Positions 5,971-6,511 of a stretch of DNA of 6,511 nt are shown here, in pieces. This DNA comes from Paludibacteraceae bacterium (GTDB lineage: Bacteria > Bacteroidota > Bacteroidia > Bacteroidales > Paludibacteraceae), in assembly GCA_947445425.1 (NCBI GenBank), contig CANFFA010000143.1, forward strand, positions 1-6,511. Reading direction: 5' to 3'. The translations under genes were made by a program, and so were the position numbers. The notes under the pieces were generated by a model. That model saw only the letters and a program-made list of their open reading frames with translations. It had not been told where the DNA came from and ran no database searches. Every line of letters starts with the position of its first letter. Position 1 is the first letter of the stretch.

Positions 5971-6053
5971 TGCTCTCCCTCTTGGACTTGAACCAAGGAC
6001 CCTCTGATTAACAGTCAGATGCTCTAACCAACTGAGCTAAGGAAGAATTTGGT
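5971..6053. repeat. Copy 1 of an exact 83-bp direct repeat containing tRNA-Asn
   Basis: This copy is identical base for base to 6148-6230. It covers the whole tRNA plus two bases after the 3' end and seven bases (AATTTGGT region) before the 5' end. Outside these limits the two loci differ completely, including their terminators. Confidence 0.95.
5973..6046 (-). tRNA. tRNA-Asn (anticodon GUU), downstream copy
   Basis: This 74-nt gene folds into a full cloverleaf when read on the minus strand. The acceptor stem is TCTTCCT with AGGGAGA (one G-U pair), the D arm is GCTC/GAGC, the anticodon stem is TCTGA/TCAGA with loop CTGTTAA and anticodon GTT (Asn), the variable loop is five bases, and the T arm is CTTGG/CCAAG with loop TTCAAGT. 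The discriminator base is G73, as expected for tRNA-Asn. The 3' CCA is not encoded (the next bases are CAT), so it must be added after transcription. It is identical to the copy at 6150-6223. Confidence 0.96.
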
Positions 6054-6059
6054 GTGTGT

Positions 6060-6083
6060 GGAAAATGCAACTGCATTCATTCC
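6060..6083. repeat. Short imperfect palindrome upstream of the downstream tRNA-Asn
   Basis: The sequence contains an exact AATGCA-AC-TGCATT inverted pair (6064-6077), flanked by GGAA and TTCC with a two-base offset on one side. It lies 14 bp upstream of the tRNA 5' end at 6046, in the spacer between the two tRNA genes. It could be a binding site or a leader hairpin, or be chance in A+T-rich DNA. Confidence 0.35.
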
Positions 6084-6119
6084 AATTTTGACTCTAATCG
6101 TAAAACCAAAGCCTTTCAT

Positions 6120-6148
6120 AAAAAAACCACTACCTGAATAGTGGTTTT
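6120..6148 (-). terminator. Intrinsic terminator after the upstream tRNA-Asn
   Basis: On the minus strand, a perfect 10-bp stem (6139-6148 with 6123-6132; AAAACCACTA type) closes a 6-nt loop and runs into a T-tract (seven T, 6120-6126 in complement). It starts one base after the tRNA 3' end at 6150. It should prevent most read-through into the second tRNA-Asn. Confidence 0.85.
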
Positions 6149-6230
6149 GCTCTCCCTCTTGGACTTGAACCAAGGACCCTCTGATTAACAGTCAGATGCT
6201 CTAACCAACTGAGCTAAGGAAGAATTTGGT
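6148..6230. repeat. Copy 2 of the exact 83-bp direct repeat containing tRNA-Asn
   Basis: This is the second exact copy, offset by 177 bp from the first and in the same orientation. It contains the upstream (promoter-proximal) tRNA-Asn. The identity indicates recent duplication or gene conversion. Confidence 0.95.
6150..6223 (-). tRNA. tRNA-Asn (anticodon GUU), upstream copy
   Basis: This 74-nt gene has the same sequence and cloverleaf as the copy at 5973-6046, including anticodon GTT, G73 and no encoded CCA (the following bases are CAA). It has a strong promoter match 35-65 bp upstream (6258-6288) and its own terminator (6120-6148), so it forms a complete single-gene transcription unit. Confidence 0.96.
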
Positions 6231-6257
6231 ATTGCATTTTTTTTCTCAAATGCTCTG

Positions 6258-6288
6258 CAAAAGTAATAGGTTTTATTGAAATATGCAA
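6258..6288 (-). promoter_or_regulatory. Promoter of the upstream tRNA-Asn (TTG-N20-TACTTTTG)
   Basis: On the minus strand, TTG (6286-6288) and TACTTTTG (6258-6265) are separated by exactly 20 bp. This fits the Bacteroidota promoter consensus TTG-N19-21-TAnnTTTG and is the best promoter match in the window. It predicts a start near 6252 and a precursor leader of about 29 nt before the mature tRNA. Confidence 0.75.
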
Positions 6289-6296
6289 TATCTTTG
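6289..6296 (+). promoter_or_regulatory. -7 element of the PfkB-kinase promoter (TATCTTTG)
   Basis: TATCTTTG is an exact TAnnTTTG match 22 bp upstream of the kinase ATG, giving a leader of about 17 nt. The nearest TTG (6276-6278) is only 10 bp upstream, so the -33 element is poor. It sits directly next to the -33 TTG of the opposing tRNA promoter. Confidence 0.55.
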
Positions 6297-6318
6297 CACA
6301 AAAAATAAGGATAAATTT

Positions 6319-6511
6319 ATGAAAAAAGTTTTAGGAATTGGTAATGCTCTGACAGACATTTTATTGCAAATAGAGCAAGATGATATTTTAGTGAAATTAA
6401 ATTTGCCAAAAGGGAGTATGCAGTTGGTAGATGACCAAAAATTGGCTGAAATTAACAAAATTGTAGGTCATTATGCAAAAAAAATGGCTACTGGTGGCTC
6501 TGCTGCCAACA
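6319..6511 (+). CDS. PfkB-family carbohydrate/nucleoside kinase, N-terminal fragment (cut by window edge)
   Basis: The first 64 residues are present, beginning MKKVLGIGNALTDILLQIEQD and ending MATGGSAAN. The opening VLGIGNALTDI strand and the GGSAAN motif (residues 59-64) are hallmarks of the PfkB/ribokinase superfamily. The GG(S)xAN motif lies at the sugar-binding side and helps the lid close over substrate. The segment LPKGSMQLVDDQ (34-45) is typical of the adenosine-kinase-like branch common in Bacteroidota, which phosphorylates a nucleoside or sugar with ATP. The catalytic Asp and ATP site lie beyond the window, so the substrate cannot be fixed. A weak AAGGA (6307-6311) lies 7 bp before the ATG. 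The gene is divergent from the tRNA-Asn unit. Confidence 0.88.
   Translation, partial: MKKVLGIGNALTDILLQIEQDDILVKLNLPKGSMQLVDDQKLAEINKIVGHYAKKMATGGSAAN

Noticed and set aside
5971..6230. Direct repeats considered as a CRISPR array or prophage att sites
   Set aside because: There are only two copies, each an entire tRNA gene, with a 94-bp spacer that holds just a terminator and a palindrome; there is no integrase and no cas gene.
6273..6458. Minus-strand open frame of 61 codons at the right edge
   Set aside because: It is antisense to the PfkB kinase start, which carries the GGSAAN family motif, and it overlaps both promoters.

Overview
The window looks like an ordinary chromosomal segment of a Bacteroidota bacterium (Flavobacteriia/Cytophagia-like; I cannot place it lower). 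The evidence is the high A+T content, start codons mostly without Shine-Dalgarno sequences, several TAnnTTTG -7 promoter elements of the Bacteroidota housekeeping sigma factor, tRNA genes with no encoded CCA, and protein families typical of this phylum.

Positions 1-2642 are a folate/thymidylate neighbourhood. The 3' end of thyA (1-94, +) is followed by a terminator and a 450-bp spacer holding a REP/MITE-like imperfect inverted repeat (224-322), then folA (545-1039, +). Convergent to folA, with a 24-bp gap, lies a pabB-pabC pair on the minus strand, overlapping by 17 bp, for 4-aminobenzoate synthesis. The pair supplies a folate precursor; ThyA oxidises methylene-tetrahydrofolate to dihydrofolate and FolA reduces it again. 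The glutaminase subunit PabA is not in the window.

Positions 2709-3605 encode a CzcD-like zinc/cadmium/cobalt efflux transporter with a His-rich leader, divergent from pabB. Positions 3739-5889 hold three minus-strand genes for envelope proteins: a small secreted protein with a hydrophobic C-terminal tail (unrecognised), a predicted outer-membrane beta-barrel (DUF6588-like) with a near-perfect terminator hairpin, and a small lipoprotein (DUF6565-like).

Positions 5928-6230 hold two identical tRNA-Asn(GUU) genes on the minus strand, inside an exact 83-bp direct repeat, each with its own, different terminator. At the right edge a PfkB-family sugar/nucleoside kinase starts on the plus strand (6319 to the end, partial). 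Its promoter is packed against, and divergent from, that of the upstream tRNA-Asn.

I corrected two starts: pabB begins at ATG 2642 and the lipoprotein at ATG 5889, both downstream of in-frame TTG codons. I see no CRISPR array, transposase, phage gene, defence system or clearly new system. The best leads are the repeat in the thyA-folA gap, the duplicated tRNA unit whose downstream copy has no obvious promoter, the interleaved divergent promoters, and the small tail-anchored secreted protein.
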